Below, piece by piece: positions 62,587 through 64,000 of a stretch of DNA of 64,000 bases. Numbering within the stretch: position 1 is the stretch's first letter; the number at the start of each line of letters is the position of its first letter. Source of the stretch: Rubneribacter badeniensis (GTDB taxonomy: Bacteria > Actinomycetota > Coriobacteriia > Coriobacteriales > Eggerthellaceae). The stretch covers positions 1 to 64,000 of the forward strand of contig NZ_PPEL01000007.1 in NCBI RefSeq assembly GCF_002899695.1. Reading direction: 5' to 3'. The notes under the pieces are model-generated. The model worked only from the letters and a program-made list of their open reading frames with translations. It ran no database searches and was not told where the DNA came from. The position numbers and the translations under genes were made by a program.

Positions 62587-62622
62587 GAGGCGGGCCTTTG
62601 GCGAAGGGGCCCGCCTCGTTTG
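62587..62622 (+). terminator. Terminator of the sigma operon
   Basis: GAGGCGGGCC (62587-62596) pairs with GGCCCGCCTC (62608-62617), then GTTT. Confidence 0.75.
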
Positions 62623-62657
62623 GACTGCGTTCGCGCGCGTTCGGCGCTGGTTCGCGC

Positions 62658-62999
62658 CTACCTGCCGAGCATCTTCTTCACGCCGTTCGCGGCGATGACG
62701 GCGCCGCCGCCGATGGCGAGCAAGCCGGGGCCGGGCAGGATGAGCATCGGCACGCCCACGAGCATGATCGCGCCGCCGATGACCGTTTGCGCCGCGCCGC
62801 CGATGCGGCTGGGTCTCTTCGCGGGCGGCGGGCCGCCGTCGATGACGGTGGCGCGGACGGCGCTTTCCGGGGCGCTCGCGCCGCGTTTGCCCTGCGCTCC
62901 GTACGAGGGCGGCCGAAAACCGCTTTGTGCCGCGCCAGCCGCGCCGTCGCGCGCGCTGGACACGGGGTCGATGTCGATGATGGGCTCGTGCGTGCTCAT
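62658..62999 (-). CDS. PGPGW-motif membrane protein
   Basis: 113 residues. The first 65 are polar (Pro, Ala, Ser, Arg), the last 45 form two close helices around VGVPMLILPGPGLLAIGGG, the hallmark of the PGPGW family of small membrane proteins. The start at 62999 (MSTHEPIID) follows GGGGAGGG. Function unknown. It faces the sigma operon tail to tail. Confidence 0.8.
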   Translation of the reverse strand: MSTHEPIIDIDPVSSARDGAAGAAQSGFRPPSYGAQGKRGASAPESAVRATVIDGGPPPAKRPSRIGGAAQTVIGGAIMLVGVPMLILPGPGLLAIGGGAVIAANGVKKMLGR

Positions 63000-63243
63000 A
63001 GGCCCTCCCCAGTCCCTTCCGGCTTTCGCCGTCTCTTTGCGTCTTCGCTCCTTCGCCTCGGTGCCGATTATAGGGTCGCCGGCGATGCGAGCGAGCCGTC
63101 GACGGTGCGGTCGGCCCATTCGTCACCGTTCGGTAACGCGCTGTCCGCGCCTTCTCCAAAGATGCGCCGTCGCGCGGCCTCGTCTGGGCGCGTGGGGTGT
63201 CGGAGGTGGGGCGAGGTGCTGCGGAGTTCGGCGGGCGCAGCGG
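63000..63243. other. Gap after the PGPGW gene, left part
   Basis: About 240 bases, GC-rich, with no gene seen. Confidence 0.35.
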
Positions 63244-63433
63244 CTGTCGCGCGGGACGGTCGCCGCCGGGGGCGGCGCGCCGGCGGTCGTCGAGATGGCG
63301 AGTCGGCGGTTGTCGGGGCGGCGAGTCGGCCGCTGTCGGCTGTCGCGCGGGGTGGTCGCTGTCGGAACGGCGGGCTTGGTCGGCGCGGGCGCGGCCGCTG
63401 CGCGGGACGGTTGCCACCGGAGTGGCGCGCTGG
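63244..63433. repeat. Three degenerate repeats with covarying hairpins
   Basis: Copies at 63244-63283, 63340-63379 and 63395-63433 share CTGTCGCGCGGG-GGT or a close form. Each ends in a hairpin: CGCCGCC-GGG-GGCGGCG, CGCTGT-CGGA-ACGGCG and GCCAC-CGGA-GTGGC. The stem bases differ between copies while pairing is kept. No coding frame explains them. Confidence 0.6.
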
Positions 63434-63464
63434 GAGTGAAACGGTAAGGAAATGACAGAAAAAT

Positions 63465-63622
63465 GGCGATATTGTACCGAATGTGGCCGAGAGAGAGGCT
63501 TCGGCGACCCTTGCAAGGGCACTACGGTAAAATCTGGCGGGTTTTTCGGCCAAATATTATCGTTTCGGACCCTTTCGAGCCTCAGACCGGCCTTGGCAGG
63601 GGCGTTTCGGTAAAATATCGGG
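63465..63622. repeat. Inverted-repeat element with 17-bp arms (158 bp)
   Basis: Arms GGCGATATTGTACCGAA (63465-63481) and 63606-63622 are reverse complements at 15 of 17 positions. Inside, TCTGGCGGGTTTTT (63533 on) matches the arm of the 312-473 element. CGGTAAAAT occurs twice. AT-rich arms in GC-rich DNA resemble the 38170-38343 element. Confidence 0.5.
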
Positions 63623-63934
63623 GAGAAAGTCGAGATCTCTTACCGCGAGAGGTTGCACCCGCCGCCGGTCTCCGCGGCGGGGGCGTGCGGAGGGCGGGGG
63701 GCGCGACGAACGCGAGGGTAGAGGGCGCGGGGCGTCGGAGGAGCGTCGCGACCCAACCCGTTCTTCCCGGCCAATTCTCCGTTCTCGAGCGTGCGGCGTG
63801 CCGGATGCGATACACTGTGAGTCGCAAGGTTTCTGTTCGCGTGAGAGTGTGTTGATGTAAGGCTCGACTGTGGTTCGCGCCTTGACGAAAACGGCAACGG
63901 CGTGGGCCACTCAACCGGAAAGTTGGTGGTCAAC
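63623..63934. other. Leader region of the EF-G-like gene
   Basis: No gene. GATACACTG near 63808 includes a possible -10 (TACACT), which would give a leader of about 115 bases. Confidence 0.4.
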
Positions 63935-64000
63935 ATGGCAGCTCCTGCTACCGAACACGTACGAAACATCGTGCTGGTGGGCCAAGACGGCGCCGGCAAG
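63935..64000 (+). CDS. EF-G-like GTPase, 5' end only
   Basis: Only 22 codons are in the window: MAAPATEHVRNIVLVGQDGA then GK. The N-terminus of a GTPase with a P-loop GQDGAGK; the RNIVLVG start is like elongation factor G and its paralogues. The Q in place of the usual H of GHxxxGK points to an EF-G paralogue (FusA2-type) rather than canonical EF-G. GGAAAG and GGTGG lie 8-18 bases upstream. The gene continues beyond the window. Confidence 0.65.
   Translation, partial: MAAPATEHVRNIVLVGQDGAGK

Noticed and set aside
63197-63855. Frames before the EF-G-like gene
   Set aside because: They read through repeats and hairpins, lack ribosome sites and have Arg/Gly-rich products.

Overview
The window looks like chromosomal DNA from a high-GC Gram-positive actinobacterium of the class Coriobacteriia, most likely the Eggerthellaceae (Eggerthella or Gordonibacter type). 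The grounds are very high third-position GC, an actinobacterial RpoB and RpoC, a CIRCE-controlled ClpC, and the flavour of the proteins. This is inference from sequence character; no database search was possible. About 46 protein genes, two tRNA genes and several interspersed repeat elements are visible. Most genes lie on the + strand.

Layout. 1-8973: a 960 bp upstream region with two inverted-repeat elements, then rpoB-rpoC and a strong terminator. 9194-11300: hisE and glmM. 11346-18319: a small membrane protein, then a polyphosphate block (ppx-ppk1 on the - strand, a two-domain PPK2-type kinase on the + strand). 18398-24561: a 38-residue membrane peptide, then a compact run of class B sortase, purF, purM, purN and an XdhC-like protein. 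24760-27848: an MFS exporter on the - strand facing purH. 28464-31355: an ATP-grasp ligase-like protein with a YbhN-type membrane protein, then a hotdog thioesterase. 31562-34543: an atypical, lower-GC island between direct repeats, with a lipoprotein and a decayed DinJ/RelE-like toxin-antitoxin pair, next to tRNA-Pro. 34833-37952: tatA, greA, lysS. 38170-42570: paired repeat elements, clpC, cysE. 42743-47187: ispD-ispF-cysS and a U32-family protein. 47360-53204: a TspO-like membrane protein, metF, a separate MetH reactivation domain, metH and a small unknown. 53612-54950: tRNA-Ala and an Mrp-type Fe-S carrier. 55103-59905: an amidohydrolase, a DHA2 exporter, a CBS protein, and a ModD-like phosphoribosyltransferase. 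60334-62999: an ECF sigma factor, its DUF4179-like anti-sigma partner and a PGPGW protein. The window ends inside an EF-G-like gene.

The genes are mostly housekeeping: transcription, purine synthesis, methionine/folate cycle, isoprenoid precursors, polyphosphate, cysteine, proteostasis. The unusual signals are (1) a C-terminal extension of RpoC that reads like the alpha-subunit CTD, keeping the equivalents of R265, N268, G296 and K298; (2) several 139-174 bp intergenic elements bounded by 17-27 bp inverted repeats, three of them sharing one arm sequence; (3) a repeated unit before glmM and lysS whose hairpins are kept by compensating changes; (4) a LysRS fused to a tRNA-binding domain through a linker that contains palindromes; (5) a triple repeat with covarying hairpins near the right end; and (6) a broken toxin-antitoxin module in the island.
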